Shown here one piece after another: positions 50,027 through 61,048 of a stretch of 64,000 nt of DNA. The DNA is taken from NCBI GenBank assembly GCA_012837155.1, contig CP051546.1:1901075-1965074 (forward strand), in the 5' to 3' direction. The notes under the pieces are model-generated. The model did not search any database and was not told the DNA's origin. It worked only from the letters and a program-made list of their open reading frames with translations. The stretch is from Flavobacterium sp. (GTDB lineage Bacteria > Bacteroidota > Bacteroidia > Flavobacteriales > Flavobacteriaceae). Each line of letters begins with the position of its first letter. Within the stretch, counting starts at the first letter, position 1. The position numbers and the translations under genes are program-made.

Positions 50027-51550
50027 TTAATTTATTATTGTTGCTTCACTTTCATTGCCATAAAAATCGACGAAAGTAATCGCACAGGCACTATTTTCGT
50101 CTGGTTTTTTCGTTGGAATACAGACCTTGATATTTTCGCATTTTTCTGTCAACGGTATTTTTTCAATAATTTGGCTCGGGTTATTTAGATCAATTTTCGA
50201 AGTTTTTTTAGCGCGATAAACCATAATATAGCGCACTTTACTGTTTGATGGGTATTTGATGGTAAAACTAACATTGGTCGTGTCTTTTGAAATCAAATCT
50301 ACCGTTGGAACATCGATAACTGTTTTTTTAGAATTAGGAATGGCAAACGGAAGTGCGGGATATTTGTATTGATTTTCTAGCAGCAATTGAGCAACATTTT
50401 GGTTTTTATTCACAAACGATTTAGCACTAAAAAAAGCATTTCCCTCCACGTTTTTATACGTTCGGGTAATATCGATTTGGTTCGGAATTTCATTTGGATC
50501 ATTCCATTTTTTATCAGAATCGCTGTTAATTTTATACGTTCCATTGCCAATGTAAATGGCCGTATTTTTCGAATTTTCAGACCACCATTTTAGCAGTTTC
50601 GAATAAGAAGCTTTTGGATGGTCGATGCTCCAGTACAGTTGCGGAACAAGATAATCAACCCAGCTATTTTCCATCCAAGTCAATGGATCTGCATATAAAT
50701 CATCATAATTGGTTTGACCTGCTTCTGTGTCGGAACCTTTTGGATCAACTGATTTGTTGCGCCAAACGCCAAACGGACTAATGCCAAATCGCACCCAAGG
50801 CTTGATATTTTTGATAGAATAAGAAATGCATTTTACTAAATTATTTACATTGGAACGCCTCCAATCCTCTAGATTAAGTCCGCCACCATATTTTGCATAA
50901 GACGCGGCATCGTTAAAGATTTCTCCTTTTACTTTGTAGGGATAAAAATAATCGTCAAAATGAATGGCATCAATATCATAATTTCGAACGACTTCATTTA
51001 CAACAGAAACTAAAAGGGTTTGTACTTCTGGCAAGGCGGGATTATAATAATATTTCCCACCGTATTTAATCATCCAATCGGGATGTTTGTAAAAATCATG
51101 ATTGGGACTTAAAATATCTGTTTTTAAATCGATTGTGGCACGATACGGATTGAGCCAAGCATGAAACTCAAATCCTCTCGCATGCGACTCGGTAATCATC
51201 CATTTTAATGGATCAAAATAGGGATTAGGAGATTGTCCTTCTTTTCCTGTCAAATAACGAGACCAAGGTGCCAAATCCGTTGGATAAAAAGCATCGCCAA
51301 CACTACGAATTTGAACAATTACCGCATTGTAATTCAGTTTTTTATACGTTTCTAAAATTTCGATAAAATCAGCTTTTTGCTTTTCTATGGCATCGATTCT
51401 ATTTTTTGGCCAGTCAATATTTTCTACTGTGGCAATCCAAACCGCTCGAAATTCATTTTTTGGATTTGTTATTTTTTCTTGCGCATTTCCGTTCGAAAAC
51501 GGAAGAATAAGTAAAGAAATCAGTAATACTAAGCACTTGTATGGGTTCAT
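50027..51550 (-). CDS. Exported GH10-like (DUF187/YngK) glycoside hydrolase
   Basis: This intact 507-aa protein starts with a signal peptide (KCLVLLISLLILPFSNGNAQ). The catalytic part is a TIM barrel of the GHL10 family: EFRAVWIATVENIDWPKN, YNAVIVQIRSVGDAFYPTDL, ARGFEFHAWLNPYRATIDLK, DIDAIHFDDYFYPYKVKG and VRFGISPFGVWRNKS. A fibronectin-like C-terminal domain follows (about residues 410-507). Relatives act on peptidoglycan-derived or other glycans, some as lipoproteins. Lying between anmK and the AmpG-like gene, it probably releases anhydro-muropeptide-related sugars, but the exact substrate is not visible. Confidence 0.85.
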   Translation of the reverse strand: MNPYKCLVLLISLLILPFSNGNAQEKITNPKNEFRAVWIATVENIDWPKNRIDAIEKQKADFIEILETYKKLNYNAVIVQIRSVGDAFYPTDLAPWSRYLTGKEGQSPNPYFDPLKWMITESHARGFEFHAWLNPYRATIDLKTDILSPNHDFYKHPDWMIKYGGKYYYNPALPEVQTLLVSVVNEVVRNYDIDAIHFDDYFYPYKVKGEIFNDAASYAKYGGGLNLEDWRRSNVNNLVKCISYSIKNIKPWVRFGISPFGVWRNKSVDPKGSDTEAGQTNYDDLYADPLTWMENSWVDYLVPQLYWSIDHPKASYSKLLKWWSENSKNTAIYIGNGTYKINSDSDKKWNDPNEIPNQIDITRTYKNVEGNAFFSAKSFVNKNQNVAQLLLENQYKYPALPFAIPNSKKTVIDVPTVDLISKDTTNVSFTIKYPSNSKVRYIMVYRAKKTSKIDLNNPSQIIEKIPLTEKCENIKVCIPTKKPDENSACAITFVDFYGNESEATIIN

Positions 51551-51711
51551 TTTGTGTCTATTTGTGTAAAAATCAAAAGTAGTTTTTTGAATAAGTTTAT
51601 CCTATAAAATTGTAATAAAATTTAGTTTTAGAAATTGCTGCAATTCCTTTGCCAAATCGTTTTAAAATAGAGAAATTCTAGAAGGCTAAATGCCGAATTT
51701 ACCTTTTTTTA

Positions 51712-52921
51712 CTAGTTAGGAAATGATATTTTTCCCAAAGAAACGGAAGGAATTCCTTGGCGGGAACCAAAATGAGATTGCCCCCCCCGAGACAGTTTCA
51801 TTCGCCAAAACTGCAAATAAAACCGCCTCCTTTGCATCGCCTGAAATACCAAGGTCATCAGTGGGTAAAATAGCGCAAGGCAAAAGCTCTTTTAACCATC
51901 TTACAAGCAAAGGATTGTGCATTCCTCCGCCAGATAGATAAAGGGTAAAATTCGCTACGGGACATTTTGTTTTTTTTATGGCATACATAATAGCTTCGGC
52001 AATGGTTTCGGCACTAAAACGGGTCAGAGTTGCCAGTAAATCTTGAATGCTGCTATTCTCCGTATCGCTTTTTGCTTGGGCTTTTCGGACGTATTCGACA
52101 TTAAAAAGCTCTGGACCAGTAGTTTTTGGAAAAGAATCTCGGAAGAATTTATTCGATTTCAGAGTCTCTAAAAGGGACTGATTTACGATACCTTGTTGCG
52201 CAATTTCAGCATCGTTATCGTATTTTTTTTCAGGGAAGTATAGTCTAACAAAGGCATCAATAAGGGTGTTACCAGTACCCGTATCGGTCACAAAAACTTC
52301 CTCTGGGTTCATACTCGAAGGCAAATAGGTAAAATTTGAAATTCCGCCTATATTAAGCATTATGCGATTTTCTCCCTTTTTTCCAAAGATAAAATAATCT
52401 CCATAAACCGCCAATGGTGCACCTTCGCCACCTGCTGCGAGGTGTTTTTGTCTAAAATCTGAAATCGTAATAATTCCCGTATTAACGGCAATATGATCGC
52501 CATCTCCAATTTGTAGAGTACCGTTTGGAAATTTTTCTAGTTGGTGCAAAATTTTTGGAGAATGAAATACTGTTTGCCCATGTGATGCGATTAAATCGAC
52601 GGTATGGCTCGGGATATTCCAGTTTTTCAGGCATTCGAGAATCATATCCGAATGCACGATTCCAATCCATTCGTTTAATAAAACAAGGTGTTGAAAATCG
52701 ATAATTTGCTTTGCAAAAACTTTTTGCACTTCCGCTTTTATTTCGTCTGAATAGTCTACTGTAACAAAATGAAGTAGTTGTACTTTTGTATTTTCGCCTG
52801 AGCCTGAAATTTTACACAAAGCCACGTCAAGTCCATCCATTGAAGTTCCTGACATGAGACCAATTAGTATTCGAGATGGTTTTTTGGCAATTTTATAAAG
52901 GGATTCTAAATTTGCATTCAT
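51712..52921 (-). CDS. anmK: Anhydro-N-acetylmuramic acid kinase AnmK, one frameshift near the end
   Basis: AnmK converts 1,6-anhydro-MurNAc to MurNAc-6-phosphate in peptidoglycan recycling. Motifs seen are GLMSGTSMDGLDVALCKI (phosphate-binding loop), ASHGQTVFHSP, NIGGISNFTYLP, DTGTGNTLIDAFVRLYF (catalytic Asp) and LYLSGGGMHNPLLV. The length of about 403 aa is normal. An extra T near 51765 shifts the C terminus: the correct reading is ISFGSRQGIPSVSLGKISFP ending at 51712. A run of eight G on the coding strand lies close by. It is the first gene of the recycling cluster. Confidence 0.93.
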
Positions 52922-53000
52922 AGGAATTAGTATCAGCTAACTGTTTTATTTTTAACAGTTTATTTTAATTTTAACAAGGCAACTTTTCTTCGACTAAGTA

Positions 53001-53112
53001 ATCGCTATGGTATCATGTCGCATTTTGAAATCATATAAGTCTTTGATTATAAATAGCTTTTATCACTATTCATTCGTTTAACTTTATGACATTGAAACTT
53101 TCGACTTACTTA
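53001..53112 (+). repeat. Dispersed ~120-bp intergenic repeat, copy 2
   Basis: Starts ATCGCTATGGTATCATGTCG and ends GAAACTTTCGACTTACTTA. It lacks about 9 bp in the middle relative to copies 1 and 3. A degenerate CTTTTCTTCGACTAAGTA just before it may be the tail of another copy. Confidence 0.7.
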
Positions 53113-53214
53113 GAGGCTAAATTATTTCTGCTCTTTATTTTTTGTTTTATCAAATGTATTACATTTATTTTGTAGATGAATAATAGTCTTCCAAATTAAA
53201 ATCAACAGATTTAT

Positions 53215-56124
53215 ATGATATCCTCGCTTCAATTACAACCATTATCCGAATCTTTAGAAGGGACACTTTTATTTGACAATCTCCATAAAACCATTTATGC
53301 TACGGATGCTTCTGCCTATCGCATGATACCACTTGCGGTGGCTTATCCAAAAACTAGTGATGATATTGTTAAATTGATGCATTTTGCCACCCAAAATAAA
53401 ATCTCGCTTACGCCAAGAACCGCGGGAACATCATTAGCGGGACAAACCGTTGGAAACGGAATTATTGTTGATGTTTCGAAGCATTTTACTAAGATTATAG
53501 CATTCGATGCCAATAAAAAAACGGTTACAGTACAGCCAGGAATTATTCGAGATGAGCTTAATTTATACCTAAAACCACATGGTTTATTTTTTGGTCCCAA
53601 TACTTCCACCTCAAACCGATGCATGATTGGCGGAATGGTGGGTAATAATTCATCGGGAACAACTTCGATTCGATATGGAGTAACGCGGGATAAAATTGTA
53701 GCCATAAAAGCCATTTTAAGTGATGGCTCATTAACGGTTTTTTAACGAAATTTCTTCGGCTGATTTTCTCGAAAGAACCAAAGGGAATTCGCTTGAAAAT
53801 ACTATTTACAGAACCATTTATGAGGAACTTTCGAATGTAGAAAACCAAAAAGAAATTGTTTCGGAATTTCCAAACCTGAAATTCACAGACGAAATACGGG
53901 ATATGCTGTGGATTTATTGTTAAAATCGGACTTGTTTTCAGGAACCGAATCGACAATAAATCTCGGAAAATTACTTTGCGGAAGCGAAGGAACGCTAGCT
54001 TTTACCACAGAAATTACCCTGAAAGTTGATGATTTGCCACCAACAAATACAATTATGATTGTGGCTCATTTTCATAGCATTCAAGAGAGTTTAGAAGCTG
54101 TTATCGTGGCGATGAACATCATTTGTACACTTGCGAAATGATGGATGACACTATTTTAGATTGTACCAAAAATAATCGGGAGCAGGCAAAAAACAGACTT
54201 TTTATAGAGGGAAATCCTAAGGCGATTATGATGTTTGAAGTCGCTTCGGATACAATGGAAGATGCCGAAAATCAGGCAAATGCACTGGTTGAAGATTTGA
54301 AAAATAATAATTTTGGCTATGCCGTAATTAAATTATACGGCGCAGATATTGACAAAATTATCGAACTCAGAAAAGCGGGTCTTGGTCTTTTGGGAAGTAT
54401 CGTTGGAGACAATAAAGCGGCTGATTCTATTGAAGATACCGCCGTAGAACTGAGTGATTTGCCCAATTATATTGCAGAATTTGCTGCAATGATGAAAAAA
54501 CACAACCAAGAAGCTATTTATTATGCCCACGCGGGAGCAGGCGAATTGCATTTGCGACCGGTTTTGAATTTAAAGAAAAAAGACGATTTGGTGCTTTTTC
54601 GAACCATTGCAACCGAAGTTGCTCATTTGGTTAAAAAATACCGAGGTTCACTAAGCGGGGAACATGGAGACGGAATCGTTCGAGGCGAATTTATTCCGTT
54701 TATGATTGGGAATAAAAATTATGAATTGCTTAAACGAATAAAAACAGCGTTTGACCCGAATGCTATTTTGAATATTGGAAAAATTGTGAATGCTTCAAAA
54801 ATGGATGAAAACCTTCGGGTAGAAGCAGGAAGAGTAGAACCCGAAATTAGTACAATTCAGGATTTTTCGGATAGCTTGGGGATTTTACGAGCTTCGGAAA
54901 AATGCAATGGATCCGGAGATTGCAGAAAATTGCCTTCGGCTGGAGGCACATTATGCCCAAGTTATCGCGCCACTCGCAACGAAAAAGATACCACTCGTGC
55001 TCGTGCGAATACGCTAAGAGAATATTTGACACATTCTGATAAAGACAACAAATTTAATCATAAAGAGTTGTATCAGGTTTTTGAATTGTGTGTAAGTTGC
55101 AAGGCCTGCGCCAGCGAATGTCCCAGTAATGTTGATGTCGCGGCTTTGAAAGCGGAGTTTTTGTATCAATATCAAAAAGCGAATGGGTTTTCTATTCGAA
55201 ACAAAATCTTTGCTAACAACTCTAATTTGAATGCGTTGGGAAGTGTATTTCCTAGGATTACAAATTGGGTTTTAAACCAAGGATTTGTCAAAAAAATGAT
55301 GGGAATTGCTCCCAAAAGAGAGATTCCTCATTTGGCAAAAATGACTTTCAGAAGTGGTATCAAAACCAAATAGCAAATAAGAAAATGGAGTCATTTGCAA
55401 ACGGAAAAGTCTATTTGTTTTGTGACGAATTTACAAATCATTACGATGTTTCAGTAGGAATTGACACTTATGAATTATTGACGAAACTAGGGTATAAAGT
55501 TGAAATAGTAAATCATGAAGAAAGTGGTAGAGCTTACATTTCTAAAGGTTTTCTTGAAGAGGCGCAGAATATTGCCAACAAAAACGTGGCGATTTTTAAG
55601 GATATAATTTCCGAAAATACACCTTTAGTAGGAATAGAACCCTCAGCGATATTGACCTTTAGGGACGAATATATTCGACTGGCTAAGGACAAGGAAAGTG
55701 CTGAGAAACTCTCTGAAAATGTATTTACCATCGAGGAATTTTTTAAAAAGAAATCAATTCTGGATTAATCAATTCCGATTCATTTTCTGAGGTTAAAAAA
55801 AATATAAAGATTCACGGACATTGCCACCAAAATCGTTGAGTGCTATTGACGCTACCTTTGTAATGCTAAACTTACCAAGAAACACTTCGGTAACAATTTA
55901 TAATTCGGGTTGTTGCGGAATGGCAGGTTCTTTTGGGTATGAAAAGGAACATTACGAAATCAGTATGCAAATGGGAGAAGATACTTTATTTCCTAAAATT
56001 CGTTCGACAGCTACTGAAACGATAATTGCAAGCGGCAGGAACCAGTTGTCGTCATCAAATTTTTGATGGAACTACTAGAAAAGCACTTCATCCAGCAACT
56101 ATTTTGAGAACTTGTTTGAAGTAA
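53215..56124 (+). CDS. FAD-linked oxidase / Fe-S fusion (YdiJ/GlcD-GlpC-like), many frameshifts
   Basis: One gene of exactly 970 codons when frames are merged. The N-terminal FAD-binding domain (residues about 40-220) has LTPRTAGTSLAGQTVGNGII and MIGGMVGNNSSGTTSIRYG. FAD-oxidase C domain follows (YYAHAGAGELHLRPVLNL, KYRGSLSGEHGDGIVRGEF). Then come two Fe-S motifs (CNGSGDCRKLPSAGGTLCPS and CVSCKACASECPSNVD) and a CCG domain (NSGCCGMAGSFGYEKEHYEI). This architecture is found in D-2-hydroxyglutarate or D-lactate type dehydrogenases such as YdiJ. Frame breaks lie near 53743, 53890, 54115, 55350, 55755, 55815 and 56040. The substrate is not certain. Confidence 0.88.
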
Positions 56125-56195
56125 GTAAGTCGAAATTATATTATAAAATCACTTAAAACTATTCATTTTTGTAATAATTTTTTGAATTTTTAATT

Positions 56196-57162
56196 TTAAA
56201 ATATAGGTATAGGCGTTTAGGTCGCAATAGATTATTTTTGCCAAATGGCAGATTCAAATATTTTCAGAGGAGTGAATTCGATAAAATTTAATCAACGATT
56301 TAAAGACGATAATGATTGTTTAGATTATCTTTCTCAAATAAAATGGGAAAATGGTTTTGTTTGTAAAAGATGTCAAAACGATAAATTTTGTAACGGTAAA
56401 AATCCATATAATAGAAGATGTACTAAATGTAGATATGATGAAGTCCAACAACAGGGACTATGTTGGAAAACTAAAATTTCAATATTGATTGCGTTTCATA
56501 TCGTCTTTAAAATAAGTACAAAGAAAAAAGGAATGTCTTCTTTGGAGTTGAGTTCCGAGTTTGAACTTCGACAAAAAACATGTTGGTCTTTTAAATTAAA
56601 GATACAACAAGCTATGAAAAGTAGTCTTAATTACCCATTAACAGGGACAATTCACGTTGACGAGTTTATGGTTGGTGGTCCAGAAGAAGATAAAAGAGGC
56701 AGAAGTAAAGGATTAAAAAAGCTTATTGTTCTAGCTGTTGAAGTTTTAGATGATGGAGTTGGTAGAGCTTATGCTGAAGTTATTGAGCATTCTTCTGCAA
56801 ATGAATTAGGTGCTTTTCTGAGAAAATATATTTCAAAAGAAGCAACTATAATTACAGATAAATGGAGGGGATATAGTCCACTAAAAAAAGAGTTTCCGAA
56901 TCTAAAACAACTAGATTCTAATGATGGGAAAAACTTTAAAGAGTTACATATTCATATAATGAACATCAAAGGTTGGCTCAGAGGAATACATCATCATTGT
57001 AGTAAAGAACATATACAAGATTATCTGAATGAATATCATTTTAGATACAATAGAAGGTCAAATATGGATACAATATTCAATGTGTTGGTCAAAAGAATGG
57101 TCAAAAACGATAAAATATCAACAAAATCAAGTGTGGCTTAAACGCCTATACCTATTAAAATA
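56196..57162 (+). mobile_element. IS1595-family element B, copy 2, with 8-bp target duplication
   Basis: The element spans 56204-57154 (951 bp) with inverted ends TAGGTATAGGCGTTTA. TTAAAATA flanks both sides (56196-56203 and 57155-57162). It is nearly identical to copy 1 at 25917-26869, in the opposite orientation, and sits between the oxidase and permease genes without breaking either. Confidence 0.9.
56245..57141 (+). CDS. IS1595-family transposase of element B, copy 2
   Basis: An open 298-aa frame nearly identical to copy 1, with the same zinc ribbon and DDE motifs (HVDEFMVGGPEEDKRGR, TDKWRGYSPL, YLNEYHFRYNRR). In the linker it reads EVQQQGLCWKTKIS where copy 1 reads ESPTTGTMLEKLKFS: three single-base losses (in AAA, AAAAA and TTTT runs) together restore the frame but garble about 12 residues. 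The true protein probably has the copy 1 linker. One substitution, Met to Val near the end, separates the copies. Confidence 0.9.
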   Translation: MADSNIFRGVNSIKFNQRFKDDNDCLDYLSQIKWENGFVCKRCQNDKFCNGKNPYNRRCTKCRYDEVQQQGLCWKTKISILIAFHIVFKISTKKKGMSSLELSSEFELRQKTCWSFKLKIQQAMKSSLNYPLTGTIHVDEFMVGGPEEDKRGRSKGLKKLIVLAVEVLDDGVGRAYAEVIEHSSANELGAFLRKYISKEATIITDKWRGYSPLKKEFPNLKQLDSNDGKNFKELHIHIMNIKGWLRGIHHHCSKEHIQDYLNEYHFRYNRRSNMDTIFNVLVKRMVKNDKISTKSSVA

Positions 57163-57293
57163 AAATAATTAAGCTAAAATTCAATAATTTAAAATTGTTT
57201 TATATATTTGGTTTCAGAATAAATTTTACATTATTCATAAAATAATTTTGTAAAATTTACATAATATTAATTTTTAACGATAAAATTTGCAAT

Positions 57294-59221
57294 ATGGCAT
57301 TCTCGAGTTTATTTAGAAAAAGACAGTTCAGGATATTTTAAAACAAGTCGAAAAGAACGAAACCGATGGGCACAATGCATTAGGAAAGCATCTAACGGCA
57401 CGTGATTTGACCGCTTTTGGAATTGCGGCTATTGTTGGTGCGGGAATTTTTAGTACCATCGGAAAAGCGAGTGCCGATGGAGGTCCAGCAGTAATATTTT
57501 TATTCTTGTTTACCGCTATAGCTTGTAGTTTTGCTGCTTTTGCTTATGCCGAATTTGCCTCGATGGTTCCCGTTTCCGGAAGTGCTTACACTTATTCTTA
57601 TGTAGCCTTTGGTGAAATTATAGCATGGATTATTGGCTGGGCTTTGATTATGGAATATGCCATCGGGAACATAACCGTTGCGATTTCGTGGAGTGATTAT
57701 TTTACAGGTTTGCTCGAAAGCGGTGGGATTCATTTGCCACAGTGGATACAAATGGATTATTTAACCGCCTCGAACGGATTTAAAGACGCTACTGCTTTGA
57801 TGCATGGAGGAAAATCTTTCGAAAATTTAAGTGCTAATCTCCAAGTTTCTTATACTGCTTGGACGACTTCGCCTACTTTGGCAGGATTTCATTTTGTTGC
57901 AGATTTACCCGCATTATTAATCATTATATTGATTACAGCATTGGTGTATCGCGGGATGAAAGAATCTAGAAACGCCAGTAATTTGATGGTTGTTGTCAAA
58001 TTATGTATTGTACTTTTGGTTATTGCCGTAGGAATTTTTTATGTAGATACGGCAAATTGGCATCCGTTTGCGCCAAATGGTGTTGGTGGTGTTTTAAAAG
58101 GAGTTTCGGCGGTTTTCTTTGCATATATTGGTTTTGATGCTATTTCTACAACTGCCGAAGAATGCAAAAAATCCGCAGCGCGATTTACCAAGAGGGATGA
58201 TGTGGGCAATTATTATTTGTACAATTTTGTATATTGCGATTGCTCTTGTTCTAACAGGAATGGTCAATTATGCTGACTTAAATGTAGGCGATCCATTGGC
58301 TTTTGTGTTTAATAAACTAAACTTAAAATGGATGTCGGGAATTATTGCTGTAAGTGCAGTTATTGCCATGGCAAGTGTTTGTTGGTTTTTCAAATGGGAC
58401 AACCAAGAATCTGGATGAGTATGAGTCGCGATGGGCTATTGCCAAAGAAATTTTCGACCATACATCCAAAATATAAAACACCTTCTTATGCAACTATCGT
58501 TACAGGTTTTGTGGTTGCTGTCCCAGCTTTGTTTTTAAACTTGACGATGGTTACAGATTTATGTAGCATTGGAACTTTATTTGCTTTTGTTTTAGTGTGT
58601 GCAGGAGTTTTAGTGTTGCAAAATAAGAAAGATATTCCCCGAGGAAAATTTAAAACGCCTTATGTGAATTCTAAATATATTATGCCATTGCTAATTAGTA
58701 TTGGACTTGTTTTTTCTTTTGGATACAATAAGGCGCCAACTATGAACTTCTTGACAAACGAGAAGCAAATTAATTCGCCAGAAGCTATTGTTACATCTTT
58801 AGATAAGGAAAAATCAAAAGAAGTTTTTGATTTTATTTCAAGCAATTATAAGGATAAAAAAGTTGTTTCAGACGATTTAGAAGCGGTTTTGAGCGGATTT
58901 CAAGCTGATGAAGCTGAGTATAAAACCGTGGTAGATTCATTGCCTATTGATCATTCTTTGAAATATGAAAGTGGTTTTAGCCTTTTTAAACATAAAATTC
59001 CAATTTGGATATTCTTGATTGTTTTATTTGGATTGACGATTTGGTCTTATAAAGAAAATTTATCTCTAATTCCATTACTGGGTTTAATTTGTTGTTTGTA
59101 CATGATGGCAGAATTAAGTGTATGGAATTGGATCTATTTCACAATTTGGTTGCTCATCGGACTTTCTATTTACTTTGGTTTTAGTCGTAAAAACAGCAAG
59201 TTAAACAGTCAAGAAGCATAG
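57294..59221 (+). CDS. APC-family amino acid permease, several frameshifts
   Basis: The merged protein of about 642 aa starts at ATG 57294 (MAFSSLFRKK). The APC core is clear: LTAFGIAAIVGAGIFSTIGK (helix 1 with the substrate-binding GAGIF), FAEFASMVPVSGSAYTYSYV, VFFAYIGFDAISTTAEECKN, and MSMSRDGLLPKKFSTIHPKY. These features place it with the cationic amino acid transporter (CAT/YfnA) group. An extra cytoplasmic or periplasmic insert (about residues 480-550) precedes the last helices. Frame breaks lie near 57320, 58165 and 58385. The specific amino acid is unknown. A terminator follows. Confidence 0.87.
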
Positions 59222-59245
59222 ATTTTAAGTGTTTAAAATTATTAA

Positions 59246-59286
59246 TTTACCAAGAATTTTATTTAAATTCTTGGTATTTTTTTTTT
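59246..59286 (+). terminator. Rho-independent terminator of the permease gene
   Basis: TACCAAGAATTT and AAATTCTTGGTA form a 12-bp stem with a short T/A loop and a long T-run, 25 bp after the permease stop. Confidence 0.85.
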
Positions 59287-59294
59287 AAACAAGT

Positions 59295-59420
59295 GATAGC
59301 TATGGTACAATATCGCATTTTGAAATCTGATAAAAGAATATAAGTCTTTGATTATAAATAGTTTTTATTACTGTTCATTCGTTTGACTTTATGAGATTAA
59401 AACTTTTGACCTACATACTT
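59295..59420 (+). repeat. Dispersed ~120-bp intergenic repeat, copy 3
   Basis: Starts GATAGCTATGGTACAATATC and ends near AAACTTTTGACCTACATA. It is directly behind the permease terminator and before the MFS gene, on the same strand as the other copies. Confidence 0.7.
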
Positions 59421-59482
59421 CAACGCAAATTGATTTTTTATGCCTTGTTTTTAGCTATATTTGAATCAATAAAATAGCACAA

Positions 59483-60789
59483 ATGGAAAATTTACCAAAA
59501 GGAAGTCCTAAATTAATTAATGCTTGGGCATTTTATGATTGGGCAAATTCAGTTTATTCATAGTAATTGCCACGGCCGTATTTCCAATTTATTATGAGTC
59601 TGTTACTAGTGCAAATGGAGGAGTCGTCAATTTTATGGGAACATCATTACCCAACAGTTCATTATTATCTTATTCCTTATCCTTTTCCTTTTTGATAGTG
59701 GCTTTTTTATCGCCAATTTTATCTGGTATCGCAGATTATGTGGGAAATAAAAAACGATTTATGCAGTTTTTTTGTTATTTAGGTTCCCTCTCTGTGATGG
59801 GATTATTCTTTTTTAAAGGACAAGATACTTTGTGGATTGGGATTTTGGCAACAATTTTAGCCAGTATTGGTTTTTGGTCAAGCATTGTTTTTTACAATTC
59901 CTATTTGCCAGAAATTGCTTTTCCAGAACAGCACGATAGAGTAAGTGCAAAGGGATTTATGCTGGGCTATTTTGGCTCAGTAATTTTGCTTACTTTCAAC
60001 CTGACGATGGTAATGAAACCGGAATGGTATGGAATTTCTGACCCCAACATTACCTGCAAGAATTTCATTTTTATCTGTTGGCATTTGGTGGATGGGTTTT
60101 GCACAAGTAACATTTTATTTTTTGCCCTCTACTATATCCAACAAAAAAAATAGGAAGGATTTTATTTTTAAAGGATTAACCGAATTGAAAGGAGTATGGG
60201 CGAGTTTAAAAAAGTTACCGTCTTTAAAACAGTTTTTAATGGCTTTTTTTCTTTATAGCATTGGAGTTCAGACGATTATTTTGTTGGCTGGAATTTACGG
60301 AAAAATTGAATTGGGAATTGCAACCAGTCAATTGATAATCACTATTTTATTGATTCAATTAGTGGCCATTTTTGGGGCTTATGTTTTTTCAAGAATCTCC
60401 GAAAAAATAGGAAACATCAAAACATTAAAACTGACCATTATTATTTGGGGATTAATTTGTTTGCCGCCTACTTATTAGATAAGGATAGTAAGTATATCAA
60501 TTTGCAGTTTTACTCACTTGGTGGTACCATAGGCATGGTGCTTGGCGCAATTCAATCTTTGTCACGCTCCACTTATTCTAAATTATTACCCCAAACCGAA
60601 GATCACACGACTTACTTTAGTTTTTTTGATGTGACCGAAAAAATTGCCATTGTTTTAGGAACTTTTATATTTGGTTTTGTGGGCTCGATAACACATTCGA
60701 TGCGAAATTCTATTTTTATATTGGCTATTTTCTTTTTGCTGGGCTACATTATGCTTAATTTTATCAAGAAAACAGAATATGTAGAATAA
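59483..60789 (+). CDS. MFS transporter, UMF1/Atg22-like, frameshifted
   Basis: The merged protein of about 435 aa starts at ATG 59483 (MENLPKGSPKLINAWAFYDW). The opening WAFYDWANSVYSLVIATAVF is the hallmark of the UMF1/Atg22-like (PF11700) group. About 12 hydrophobic segments follow, with ILSGIADYVGNKKRFMQF as the MFS loop between helices 2 and 3 and LSRSTYSKLLPQTEDHTTYF typical of the group. Frame breaks lie near 59563 (a missing T in the first helix), 60050 and 60470. The transported compound is unknown. It is not in an obvious operon. Confidence 0.85.
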
Positions 60790-61048
60790 TTCCTGCCAAT
60801 TTTTAATGCCAATAATTTTCGTAACTTTCCCTAAAAAAGAATTATGCCTAAAAAGTTGAACTTCCGAATCCTTAATTTTAAAAGGAAATCATGGGTTTGG
60901 GATTGGCTTTGGCATAATGATTGTCTTTCTTTACCGTTAAGCGAATAGTATGGTTCGTACATCGATTTTATTTAATAATATTGCATTGACACCCTACATT
61001 TACCAAATAATTGAATCAAAATAATGACAAAAAGACTAAAATAAACCT

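Noticed and set aside
60844-60948. Possible 34-aa peptide upstream of lon
   Set aside because: It is short, not recognisable and has no supporting signals; the 260-bp gap is better treated as the lon promoter region.
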